A stretch of DNA of 7,437 nucleotides from Prochloron sp. SP5CPC1 (GCA_014323965.1 JACONB010000078.1:1-7437); one strand, 5' to 3'; positions 1 through 6,158 are shown, numbered from the stretch's first letter. Numbers and translations: made by a program. The notes: generated by a model from the letters alone, not told the origin.

Positions 1-66
1 GGGAACAAAGGTGTTAGTGTGAACGCTCCTGAGGGGGGCGGAGGGAGGATTTTGGGAGTTGGTCAT
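1..66 (-). CDS. Partial CDS, N-terminus of a probable TIGR03032-family protein
   Basis: Reading the minus strand from an ATG at 66-64 gives 22 codons open to the window edge; the gene continues beyond it. The peptide starts MTNSQNPPSAP and continues LRSVHTNTFVP. The segment L-R-S-V-H-T-x-x-F resembles, from memory, the opening of TIGR03032-family proteins, where it precedes a 'QLGISLLVSTYQAGKL'-like stretch. That family is of unknown function and is predicted to be beta-rich. The proline-rich start, and a frame that stays open to the edge, fit a real N-terminus. No strong Shine-Dalgarno sequence is visible upstream on this strand. With only 22 residues the family call is tentative; the next 100 bases outside the window would settle it. 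The gene is divergent from the kinase pseudogene at 180. Confidence 0.5.
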   Translation of the reverse strand, partial: MTNSQNPPSAPLRSVHTNTFVP

Positions 67-179
67 GATTAATTTTTGTTGCTGGGGTTGAGGAAATAGG
101 AGATGGGTGTTATCTTTGCTAAACTTGGAAAAGCAGTAATGACGGTACCTCAATGATGTTATACTAGGTAGCCTCAACC
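67..179. promoter_or_regulatory. Divergent intergenic region with a possible -10 box
   Basis: This 113-base gap lies between two divergently oriented genes. On the plus strand, TATACT at 160-165 matches a sigma-70-like -10 box, but no acceptable -35 box sits 16-18 bases upstream: the positions there read TAATGA. A transcript from this box would start only about 8 bases before the ATG at 180. I see no Shine-Dalgarno sequence before that ATG. No clear promoter is visible for the minus-strand gene. Confidence 0.2.
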
Positions 180-1254
180 ATGGAACAAAGTTCGCCTACT
201 TCTGTTAATCCAGAAAATATTCTAACTCATGCCGGTGACATTGAAGCAACTGTGAAGGCGAAAACATTAAGCGCCGATTCCAGCAGGACGGCAAAATCCT
301 TCAAAGGAGCCAGACTGAAGACAAAATTCATCGGTCATACAGACTACCTGTATAATTGGTGGTGCTAAAGACTGTAATCCCCAACTACCAAACGATACAG
401 CTCATCGCACTATCTCTCGCTATCACTGTCTGTTGGACATCACCCCTCCTAAGATAAGGGTACGAGACTTTGGGAGCAAAAACGGCACTTACGTCAACGG
501 GGAAAAAATCGGACAGCGCGAAATAGACCAATCTGCTTCCCCAGCTAATCCCATGAAAAATCCGGAATACCACCTGAAGGATAAAGACGAACTCAAACTA
601 GGTCAGACCATATTTCGCGTTACGATTGAACTGGGTAGCCAAGAGAGTCCTTCGAGACGAAAACAATCTAAAAATCTATCAACAATTATTAATCGCTTAA
701 TAACAGAAGCAGGAGCTGGTAGGAGGGATTTACAACTACTCAAAGACTTGAAAATTCTCAAAAGTCTCGGTTCGGGAGCATTTGGGGAAGCTTTCTTAAT
801 TCTAAACCAACAAACAGGTCAGTTGCTAGCGCTGAAAGTCATGCAGCCAGAAGTAGTCCCAAGTAAAGATAACCGGGAAATGTTTTTGCAGGAAATAGGA
901 AAAACCAAAACTTTAAACCATCCCAATATCATTAAAATCCTGGATTATGGCTACGGTAATGGTATATTTTTCTTGATGATGGAATATTGTGAGGGGGGTA
1001 CAGTGGCAGATTTAATGAGAGAAATTGAGGGGTGCTTATCTGGGTCGGAAGCTATACCCATTATTCTGCAAACTTTAACTGGTATTGATCCAAGGCTTGC
1101 AGTTTTGCGAAATGAGACAGTGCCGATTTGCCTACGGGATGGTTCAATTCCGAAAAACCTAGCATCGGTTATCGACTCTGCTCTCATTGATAATCCGCAA
1201 ATAAATTTCCCAACTTCTGCAAATTTTAAAGAAGCTCTCATAAAGGTTCTGTAA
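180..1254 (+). pseudogene. Broken FHA domain / serine-threonine protein kinase gene lacking its catalytic core
   Basis: The intact family senses phosphothreonine through an FHA domain and phosphorylates proteins through a C-terminal Hanks-type kinase domain. Two reading frames are needed here. An ATG at 180 opens 62 codons ending in TAA at 366-368. The FHA sequence then continues in the +1 frame, which is open from 319 (after a TGA at 316-318): TTCIIGGAKDCNPQLPND, then the SRYH motif, RVRDFGSKNGTYVNG and IGQR. The FHA glycine-arginine pair reads GG. From about 750 the kinase N-lobe is good: glycine loop GSGAFGEAF, the ALKVM lysine (codon 835-837), a helix-C-like EIGKTKTLNHPNI segment and the hinge MMEYCEGG. 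At about 1075-1095 the text passes from IILQTLTG straight to IDPRLAVLRNE, which normally lies near the C-lobe end, so HRDLKPQN, DFG and APE are all missing. The C-terminal piece (SVIDSALIDNPQINF) is normal. The only possible start for the second frame is TTG at 433, inside the FHA domain. It is very probably a pseudogene. Confidence 0.83.
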
Positions 1255-1269
1255 GAAATAAAGTCGAAT

Positions 1270-2001
1270 ATGTCAAATTTACGGGGAATGCAACGAGTAT
1301 CTATCGCCTCGACACAAAAATATAACAATAAAATAATGCTTAATCAGCATCAAAAACATTATCTGTGTCGAGTATTGCGCTTGGGAAAAGGCGATCGCTT
1401 TATAGCCATCGACGGACGAGGAAAGTCTTGGTTAGCTGAATTAACTGCCAGCACCTCGGCACGTATCATAGAAGCCCTGGTGCAAGATACGGAGCTAGGA
1501 GTGGAGGTGACTCTCATGGTAGCCTTACCCAAAGGCAATGGTTTCGATAACATAGTGCGCAGCTGTACGGAACTGGGAGCGTCGTCCTTTGTTACGGTAG
1601 GAAGCGATCGCACTTTACTCAAACCTAGTGCTCATAAGCTATCTCGCTGGCGCAAAATAGCCACAGAAGCAGCAGAACAATCAGAACGCCAGATAGTACC
1701 TGAAGTAAAGGCAATTACTGACTTTGTCACTGCTTGCGACCTAAATCACCAATTGGCTCCTAATCGTTATCTTTGCCTTGGTAGGGGCCGGGCGCCCCAT
1801 TTACTTCATCGCTTGGAAAATAGACTTTCGGGCAATATTATCATTGCTACGGGACCAGAAGGTGGTTGGAGCGAGGGAGAGATAGAGATAGGGTGCGGGT
1901 CGGGCTTCCAACCAGTTTCTCTTGGTAAGCGCATTCTCAGATCCATTACCGCCCCCATATTTGCCATGTCCCTCGTTGCTGCTACTTTGGAACAAAAATA
2001 G
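1270..2001 (+). CDS. rsmE: 16S rRNA (uracil1498-N3)-methyltransferase RsmE
   Basis: RsmE uses S-adenosylmethionine to methylate N3 of U1498 in 16S rRNA of the 30S subunit, in the cytoplasm. At 243 residues the product has the family's usual length. The N-terminal ~70 residues form the PUA-like RNA-binding domain, with HQKHYLCRVLRLGKGDRF near residues 27-45. The rest is the knotted SPOUT methyltransferase domain: ALPKGNGFDNIVRSCTELGA, then the EAAEQSERQIVPEV signature, then GPEGGWS at 195-201 and the knot segment LGKRILRSITAP at 218-229. In E. coli-type proteins that segment reads ...RTETA; here the acidic position is isoleucine. The ATG at 1270 gives the usual short lead-in, but no Shine-Dalgarno is visible. 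A second ATG at 1288 is possible and has GGGGA almost touching it, which is too close. It starts 15 bases after the kinase pseudogene and may once have been cotranscribed with it. It holds two HIP1 sites. Confidence 0.95.
   Translation: MSNLRGMQRVSIASTQKYNNKIMLNQHQKHYLCRVLRLGKGDRFIAIDGRGKSWLAELTASTSARIIEALVQDTELGVEVTLMVALPKGNGFDNIVRSCTELGASSFVTVGSDRTLLKPSAHKLSRWRKIATEAAEQSERQIVPEVKAITDFVTACDLNHQLAPNRYLCLGRGRAPHLLHRLENRLSGNIIIATGPEGGWSEGEIEIGCGSGFQPVSLGKRILRSITAPIFAMSLVAATLEQK
1391..1398. repeat. HIP1 octamer GCGATCGC (five copies in the window)
   Basis: The palindrome GCGATCGC is the highly iterated HIP1 site of many cyanobacterial genomes. Perfect copies are seen here and at 1604-1611 (both in rsmE), and at 3747-3754, 5034-5041 and 5924-5931 (all in the radical SAM gene). 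None lies in the pseudogene, the small genes or the Uma2 gene. A one-mismatch version, GCGATCGT, occurs at 6592-6599. Confidence 0.9.
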
Positions 2002-2038
2002 GACTATGCTATGGTTAAATTTGAGCTACCAATATTAA

Positions 2039-2045
2039 TAAGGAG
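2039..2045 (+). promoter_or_regulatory. Strong ribosome binding site for the prohibitin gene
   Basis: TAAGGAG matches the anti-Shine-Dalgarno sequence and ends 8 bases before the ATG at 2054. It fixes that start against the overlapping out-of-frame ATG at 2011. Confidence 0.8.
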
Positions 2046-2053
2046 AGGGAAAC

Positions 2054-2902
2054 ATGGCGCGTCAGTATTCGCCCCCCAATTGGCAACCTTTAGCAGGTGG
2101 CATTATAGCCGCATTAGTCCTCCTAATTGGCTTCAATTCTTTTGTGATTATCAACCCAGGGCAGGCAGGGGTACTCAGTATCCTAGGAAAACCCAGAGAT
2201 GGAGCTTTGCTGGAAGGGATCCATTTTAAACCTCCCTTGGTTTCCACTGTGGATATCTATGACGTGAAGGTACAAAAGTTTGAAGTGCCAGCCCAGAGTT
2301 CCACCAAGGATCTTCAGGATCTATCCGCCCGCTTCGCCATTAACTTCCGCATCGATCAGACAGAAGTAGTTGAGGTGAGAAGAACACAAGGCAGCCTGGA
2401 AAATATCGTCGCTAAAATTATTGCCCCCCAAACTCAAGAATCTTTCAAAATTGCTGCTGCCAAGCGTACTGTGGAAGAATCAATTACAAAACGAAGTGAA
2501 CTAAAAGAAGACTTTGACGCTGCACTCAGTGACAGGTTGGAAAAGTACGGCATTATCATTTTGGATACTAGTGTAGTAGATTTGAATTTCTCCCCTGAGT
2601 TTTCTAAGGCAGTTGAAGAAAAACAAATCGCTGAACAGCGGGCACAAAGAGCTGTTTATGTTGCCCAGGAAGCAGAACAACAAGCGGAAGCGGAAATAAA
2701 CCGCGCCAAGGGTAAGGCAGAAGCGCAACGACTCCTGGCGGAAACCTTGAAAGCACAGGGAGGGGAATTGGTACTGCAAAAAGAAGCTATCGAAGCTTGG
2801 AAAGCAGGGGGTGCGCAAATGCCAAAGGTTTTGGTTATGGGTGGGGACTCTAATTCTAGCGTTCCTTTCATTTTTAACCTCGACGACATCCCCGCAAATT
2901 AG
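2054..2902 (+). CDS. Prohibitin-like SPFH/band 7 membrane protein
   Basis: Members of this family form large ring or cage oligomers anchored in membranes, act as scaffolds and are linked to membrane protein quality control. In cyanobacteria prohibitin homologues (for example Synechocystis Slr1106) sit in cytoplasmic or thylakoid membranes. The 282-residue product has a short N-terminal tail, one hydrophobic anchor at about residues 13-33 (LAGGIIAALVLLIGFNSFVI) and then the SPFH domain. That domain begins INPGQAGVLSILGKPRDGAL and includes GIHFKPPLVSTVDIYDVKVQ and a YGIIILDTSVVDLNFSPEF block. An Ala/Glu-rich coiled coil spans about 185-232, and the C-terminus is MPKVLVMGGDSNSSVPFIFNL-like, typical of prohibitins. 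Length agrees with family members of about 270-300 residues. The TAAGGAG site at 2039-2045 supports the ATG. The gene starts 52 bases after rsmE, so readthrough from there is plausible. A long hairpin begins 8 bases after the stop codon. No anomalies are seen. Confidence 0.93.
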   Translation: MARQYSPPNWQPLAGGIIAALVLLIGFNSFVIINPGQAGVLSILGKPRDGALLEGIHFKPPLVSTVDIYDVKVQKFEVPAQSSTKDLQDLSARFAINFRIDQTEVVEVRRTQGSLENIVAKIIAPQTQESFKIAAAKRTVEESITKRSELKEDFDAALSDRLEKYGIIILDTSVVDLNFSPEFSKAVEEKQIAEQRAQRAVYVAQEAEQQAEAEINRAKGKAEAQRLLAETLKAQGGELVLQKEAIEAWKAGGAQMPKVLVMGGDSNSSVPFIFNLDDIPAN

Positions 2903-2909
2903 AACTTTT

Positions 2910-2952
2910 ATCTTCTCAGGTGGTATCATATGATACTACCTTATGAGAAGAT
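2910..2952. terminator. Long hairpin between convergent genes, possible bidirectional terminator
   Basis: The segment folds on a centre between 2929 and 2930. Positions 2918-2929 and 2930-2941 form an inner stem, GGTGGTATCAT against ATGATACTACC with one G-T wobble. The outer arm TCTTCTCA (2911-2918) is a perfect match to TGAGAAGA (2944-2951), with a 2942-2943 bulge of two or three bases on the right side. It sits between the ends of the prohibitin gene (2902, +) and the small gene (2963, -), where a shared terminator is expected. Neither side is followed by a true T-run, so it is not a classical intrinsic terminator; mRNA end protection is an alternative role. Confidence 0.5.
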
Positions 2953-2962
2953 TAACCATTGA

Positions 2963-3157
2963 TTAGTAACTGGAGACTAGTTGAATGCGACCCGCATCCA
3001 TTTCAGCCATAAGTAATTCTAGAGCTTCGTAATCTACATGGTCTATATACCCCATGCGGGTCAGCTCGCAGTTGATTCCGTTTTCTATCTCTGGGGTCAA
3101 CTGTCTGATGTAAAGGGCTTTTTCTACTAGTTGTCGGATAGCATGTCTGGTATTCAC
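2963..3157 (-). CDS. Small conserved cyanobacterial protein of unknown function (64 aa)
   Basis: The minus-strand frame begins with GTG at 3157-3155; the same frame is closed by TAA at 3175-3173, so a longer start would need a rarer codon. The protein is hydrophilic and acidic, with no signal peptide or membrane segment. It opens MNTRHAIRQLVEKALYIRQL, followed by a second helix-like block, LTPEIENGINCELTRMGYI, and a third, DYEALELLMAEMDAGRIQLV. This looks like a compact three-helix domain. I recall near-identical short hypothetical proteins in other cyanobacteria, with the same 'DVDYEALELLMAEMDAGRIQLV' ending, but no function. The composition and lack of stops over a clean unit favour a real gene. 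It lies between a hairpin downstream and a dyad-rich gap upstream, convergent to the prohibitin gene. No toxin partner is adjacent, so an antitoxin role is not supported. Confidence 0.75.
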   Translation of the reverse strand: MNTRHAIRQLVEKALYIRQLTPEIENGINCELTRMGYIDHVDYEALELLMAEMDAGRIQLVSSY

Positions 3158-3230
3158 GATTTTTAAGATGCATTAGCTAGATGTATTTTGTGTCCACACT
3201 TTATGTATAATCTAAATTAGATCTCATATC

Positions 3231-3246
3231 AGTGACTTGAGTCACT
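3231..3246. repeat. 16-bp perfect dyad, operator-like
   Basis: AGTGACT (3231-3237) and AGTCACT (3240-3246) are perfect inverted copies separated by TG. Such a tight dyad with a two-base centre is too short-looped for a stable RNA hairpin and is more like a site for a dimeric DNA-binding regulator. It lies 74 bases upstream of the GTG of the minus-strand small gene and about 255 bases upstream of the radical SAM gene. The regulator is unknown. Confidence 0.45.
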
Positions 3247-3280
3247 AAATCATAGTGGTTGCTACTATTTCTAGAGAAAA

Positions 3281-3324
3281 TTGTTCAAATCTTGACAAAC
3301 TCTGAGTATTTGAACAAGATTTGA
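3281..3324. repeat. Overlapping, mutually exclusive inverted repeats around a TTGACA box
   Basis: Two perfect 10-bp inverted pairs share sequence. Pair A is TTGTTCAAAT (3281-3290) with ATTTGAACAA (3308-3317). Pair B is TCAAATCTTG (3285-3294) with CAAGATTTGA (3315-3324). Both cannot form at once, because they share TCAAAT on the left and CAA on the right. A perfect -35-like TTGACA (3292-3297) lies in the loop of pair A and overlaps the left arm of pair B. Either competing RNA structures or adjacent protein-binding half-sites would explain this. Confidence 0.45.
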
Positions 3325-3396
3325 TAAAGTATTAGCTCAGGGGTTAAATTTTAGGAGTGACAGGATGAGAATTGACTAAATTACCTATAAATTTAA

Positions 3397-3510
3397 TTGA
3401 TAGCGAGATGGAAGAAAAAAAATGTCAAAATTGCTACATTCGTCGAGATTTTTGAGACGCGAACAGTAGAAGGAAATTTAGTAGTTATCTGGAGCGTCAA
3501 TGGATTATAA
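3397..3510 (+). CDS. Possible 37-codon ORF overlapping the radical SAM start
   Basis: A frame open from TTG at 3397 to TAA at 3508-3510 reads MIARWKKKNVKIATF followed by VEIFETRTVEGNLVVIWSV and NGL. It has a basic start and a regular beta-like second half, more protein-like than a random AT-rich frame, yet I do not recognise it. It has no clear ribosome binding site and would overlap the first 11 bases of the radical SAM gene in another frame. It could be a leader ORF that couples translation, the remnant of a lost gene, or chance. Confidence 0.2.
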   Translation: MIARWKKKNVKIATFVEIFETRTVEGNLVVIWSVNGL

Positions 3511-6118
3511 TAAAGAAAGAAAATCAGGGGGTTTGGCGGTGGAAGTGGCAATGGAGAAAATAATTACTCCGGATATAGGGAAACCAGCCCGTTATTTGGG
3601 GAATGAATTGGGTGCCTTCCATAAGCCTTGGGGAGAAGCGGAGGTGCGCTGGGTGTTGAGTTATCCGGAAGTATACGAAGTAGGGGCATCCAATTTAGGA
3701 CATATTATCCTGTATAACATCCTCAATAGTAAACAGGGACAATTGTGCGATCGCGCTTATTTACCAGCACCGGATTTAGCAGCTAAACTTCGCAGCACCC
3801 AAACTCCTCTTTTCGCCCTAGAATCGCGACGCTCACTCAGAGACTTTGATATCATCGGTTTCAGTCTCTCCTACGAATTAGGAGCAACTAATATCCTGGA
3901 AATGCTCGATTTGTCAGGTATCCCCCTACAGGAGTCCGAAAGGGAAACGGGAAATTACCCCCTCATTTTTGCTGGAGGACAAACAGCTACCTCTAACCCG
4001 GAACCCTACGCCGATTTCTTGGATTTTGTCGCTCTGGGGGACGGAGAGGAATTATTGCCTGAAATAGGGGCGGTGGTGCAAAAAGGGAAGGCAGCAGGAT
4101 GTTCTCGGAGAGAATTACTGCTAAAATTAACAAAGGTACCGGGAGTCTATGTACCGCGATTTTATAATATGGCAGCGGATGGTTCCATTCACCCCAACCA
4201 TCCCCAGGTTCCCCAACGGATTCGGCGACGGGTTGCTACTCCCATACCCTCCCAATCCATTGGCTTAGTTCCCTACGTGGAAACGGTTCATGATCGCCTC
4301 ACCGTGGAAATTCGCCGAGGTTGTACGAGGGGCTGTCGTTTCTGTCAACCGGGAATGCTCACCCGCCCCGCTAGGGATGTGGAACCAGAACAGGTGGTGG
4401 AAGCAATTGAAAAAGGTATGAGGGCCACAGGATATAATGAATTTTCCCTCCTTTCTCTGAGTTGTTCCGATTATCTCTCCCTCCCAGCAGTGGGAATGGA
4501 AATTAGGAATCGCCTCCAGAAGGAGAATATTTCCCTTTCTTTACCCAGTCAAAGAGTAGATCGGTTTGACGAGAATATTGCTAGGATTATTGGCGGTACC
4601 AGGACATCAGGATTGACTTTTGCTCCAGAAGCAGGTACTCAGCGGCTGCGAGATGTGATTAATAAGGGGCTAACTAATGCAGAATTGCTCCGAGGTATCA
4701 AAACTGCCGTAGAACAGGGTTGGGATAAGGTAAAGCTCTATTTCATGATTGGCTTACCTGGAGAAACGGATGTGGATGTGGTTGGTATTGCGGAAACAGT
4801 GCGGTGGTTAAGAAGGGAATGTCGCTTACCCAAAAGAAAGCGTTTAGACTTCAATATTACGATTTCTAACTTTACTCCTAAACCCCATACCCCTTTCCAA
4901 TGGCATTCCGTGGCTACCAGTGAATTTGTGCGCAAACAGCAACTGTTGCGAGATGAATTGAGGGGTATGAAAGGGGTAAAGGTGAATTATACCGACGTGA
5001 GAATTTCCGCCATGGAAGACTTTGTGGGTAGGGGCGATCGCCGTTTAGGGAAGGTTGTCCGTCGTGCCTGGGAATTGGGAGCGGGAATGGACTCTTGGTG
5101 GGAAAATTTAGATTGTGCTCATGGTGCTTGGGCGGAAGCCATCGCCGAAGCGGGTTTGACTTGGAAATACCGTCAAGTGGAACAGGGGGAATGGAATATT
5201 TTTACCCATTGTTCATCCCAAGAGAACCTCCTAGATGCTCCTCTACCTTGGGACCACTTGGATACGGGAATTGATAAAAACTGGCTGAAAGTAGATTTGA
5301 AGAAGGCTTTAACAGCAGCAACCGTTCCCGACTGCGCCTTTGAGGGTTGTTCCAGCTGTGGTGTTTGCGGTACAGATTTTGGTCACAATATTGTCATCTC
5401 TCCTCCACCAATTCCAGAATTTGCTGGAGAATATAAGCCTCCCAAGGAAAGGGTACAGCGATTTCGGGTTTGGTTCGGCAAGCTTGGAGATATAGCCCTC
5501 ATCAGTCATTTAGATTTGGTGCGGTTGTTTGATCGGGCAGTGCGTCGTGCTGCTATCCCCATTTCCTTTACTGGGGGATTTCATCCTAGCCCTCGGATTT
5601 CTATTGCTAATGCCTTATCATTAGGAATGACTAGTAGTGGAGAGATTGTGGATTTTGAACTGACGGAAAAAATGTCAGAAGAGGAGTTTCGTCGTCGTTT
5701 AGGGGAGCAGTTACCTGGGAATATACCCCTTTATCAAGTGCAAGAAGTGGAGGTAAAATCCCCTGCTGCTAGTGGTTTGTTAGTTAAGGCGGAATATTTG
5801 CTCACTTTCGGGGGTGGAGAATTGAATAATTGGCAAGAATGGATATCTTCTGTTAAGGAAAGTGAAGAGATTTGGTGGGAGAAGACTACGAAATCTGGGA
5901 AAAAACAAAAGGTGAATTTGCGCGATCGCCTCTTTTCCTTGACAATGGCAACAGAATGTGGTAATGACCAGGAGGTAGTGTTGGATTATGTGGGTAGTTG
6001 TCGCAACGATGGTACCCTGTTGCAACCTAACCATGTGGTTTATATGTTAGAGCAAGTTGCCCAGCGAGAGTTGCAGTTGTTAAAGGCTCATCGTCAGCAA
6101 TTAATCTTGAATCCATGA
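3500..6118 (+). CDS. TIGR03960-type radical SAM protein fused to DUF2344 (TIGR03936)
   Basis: This is a predicted [4Fe-4S] radical S-adenosylmethionine enzyme of unknown substrate. The 872 residues hold, in order: an N-terminal cobalamin-binding-like Rossmann region (about 25-240, including VRWVLSYPEVYEVGASNLGH and IIGFSLSYELGATNILEML), the radical SAM core (about 255-500) with C275-x3-C279-x2-C282 in RRGCTRGCRFCQPG, a cysteine cluster C612, C617, C620 and C623 that may bind zinc or a second cluster, and the DUF2344 domain from about 651 (RFRVWFGKLGDIALISHLDL, then SFTGGFHPSPRISIANALSLG). The N-terminal region lacks the DxHxxG B12 motif as far as I can see. The fused length fits cyanobacterial members. 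GGAG at 3491-3494 lies 5 bases before the ATG at 3500; ATG 3551 or GTG 3539 would match shorter homologues I recall. The family often neighbours rne/rng and ribosomal genes; here the neighbours are unrelated. Three HIP1 sites lie inside. The stop codon lies in a hairpin arm. Confidence 0.93.
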   Translation: MDYNKERKSGGLAVEVAMEKIITPDIGKPARYLGNELGAFHKPWGEAEVRWVLSYPEVYEVGASNLGHIILYNILNSKQGQLCDRAYLPAPDLAAKLRSTQTPLFALESRRSLRDFDIIGFSLSYELGATNILEMLDLSGIPLQESERETGNYPLIFAGGQTATSNPEPYADFLDFVALGDGEELLPEIGAVVQKGKAAGCSRRELLLKLTKVPGVYVPRFYNMAADGSIHPNHPQVPQRIRRRVATPIPSQSIGLVPYVETVHDRLTVEIRRGCTRGCRFCQPGMLTRPARDVEPEQVVEAIEKGMRATGYNEFSLLSLSCSDYLSLPAVGMEIRNRLQKENISLSLPSQRVDRFDENIARIIGGTRTSGLTFAPEAGTQRLRDVINKGLTNAELLRGIKTAVEQGWDKVKLYFMIGLPGETDVDVVGIAETVRWLRRECRLPKRKRLDFNITISNFTPKPHTPFQWHSVATSEFVRKQQLLRDELRGMKGVKVNYTDVRISAMEDFVGRGDRRLGKVVRRAWELGAGMDSWWENLDCAHGAWAEAIAEAGLTWKYRQVEQGEWNIFTHCSSQENLLDAPLPWDHLDTGIDKNWLKVDLKKALTAATVPDCAFEGCSSCGVCGTDFGHNIVISPPPIPEFAGEYKPPKERVQRFRVWFGKLGDIALISHLDLVRLFDRAVRRAAIPISFTGGFHPSPRISIANALSLGMTSSGEIVDFELTEKMSEEEFRRRLGEQLPGNIPLYQVQEVEVKSPAASGLLVKAEYLLTFGGGELNNWQEWISSVKESEEIWWEKTTKSGKKQKVNLRDRLFSLTMATECGNDQEVVLDYVGSCRNDGTLLQPNHVVYMLEQVAQRELQLLKAHRQQLILNP

Positions 6119-6146
6119 CAACAAATTCAGCCTAAAGTTGTCATGG
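6113..6146. terminator. Hairpin spanning the radical SAM stop codon, between convergent genes
   Basis: CCATGACAAC (6113-6122) pairs perfectly with GTTGTCATGG (6137-6146) around a 14-base loop. The TGA stop of the radical SAM gene (6116-6118) is inside the left arm. The minus-strand gene ends at 6159, 13 bases away, so the structure sits at the meeting point of two convergent transcripts. There is no T-run on either side, so intrinsic termination is only one possibility. Confidence 0.45.
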
Positions 6147-6158
6147 TAATAACTGGCA

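Larger units (their letters stand above)
3158..3499. promoter_or_regulatory. 342-base divergent intergenic region rich in dyads
   Basis: This gap separates the small minus-strand gene (3157) from the radical SAM gene (3500) and is AT-rich. From left to right it holds TATAAT at 3206-3211, a dyad ATCTAA-A-TTAGAT at 3210-3222, a 16-bp dyad at 3231-3246, overlapping inverted repeats at 3281-3324 with an embedded TTGACA (3292-3297), an AGGAG plus four-codon ORF at 3353-3379, and a 37-codon open frame at 3397-3510. TATAAT has no good -35 partner at normal spacing. TTGACA is a perfect -35 box, but the best -10 position at 17 bases (3315-3320, CAAGAT) matches only half the consensus. So the start of the radical SAM transcript cannot be placed. 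Confidence 0.45.

Noticed and set aside
180..1254. Insertion element as the cause of the kinase break
   Set aside because: No transposase fragment, terminal inverted repeats or target duplication is visible; simple deletions explain the lesions.
951..1328. 125-codon minus-strand ORF
   Set aside because: It is antisense to the kinase remnant and the start of rsmE, has no family resemblance, and the plus strand carries recognisable domains.
2011..2229. 72-codon plus-strand ORF overlapping the prohibitin start
   Set aside because: It lies mostly in another frame of the prohibitin gene; the strong TAAGGAG at 2039-2045 belongs to the ATG at 2054.
2501..2929. 142-codon minus-strand ORF opposite the prohibitin coiled coil
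   Set aside because: Shadow of a Glu/Ala/Lys-rich coding region; Cys/Phe/Leu-rich composition is typical of an antisense frame.
2963..3157. Antitoxin of a toxin-antitoxin pair
   Set aside because: No toxin-like ORF is adjacent on the same strand and the protein does not show a recognisable antitoxin DNA-binding motif.
3158..3499. tRNA or known riboswitch in the long gap
   Set aside because: No cloverleaf, TTCGA-type T-loop or familiar riboswitch core could be seen; only dyads and short ORFs.
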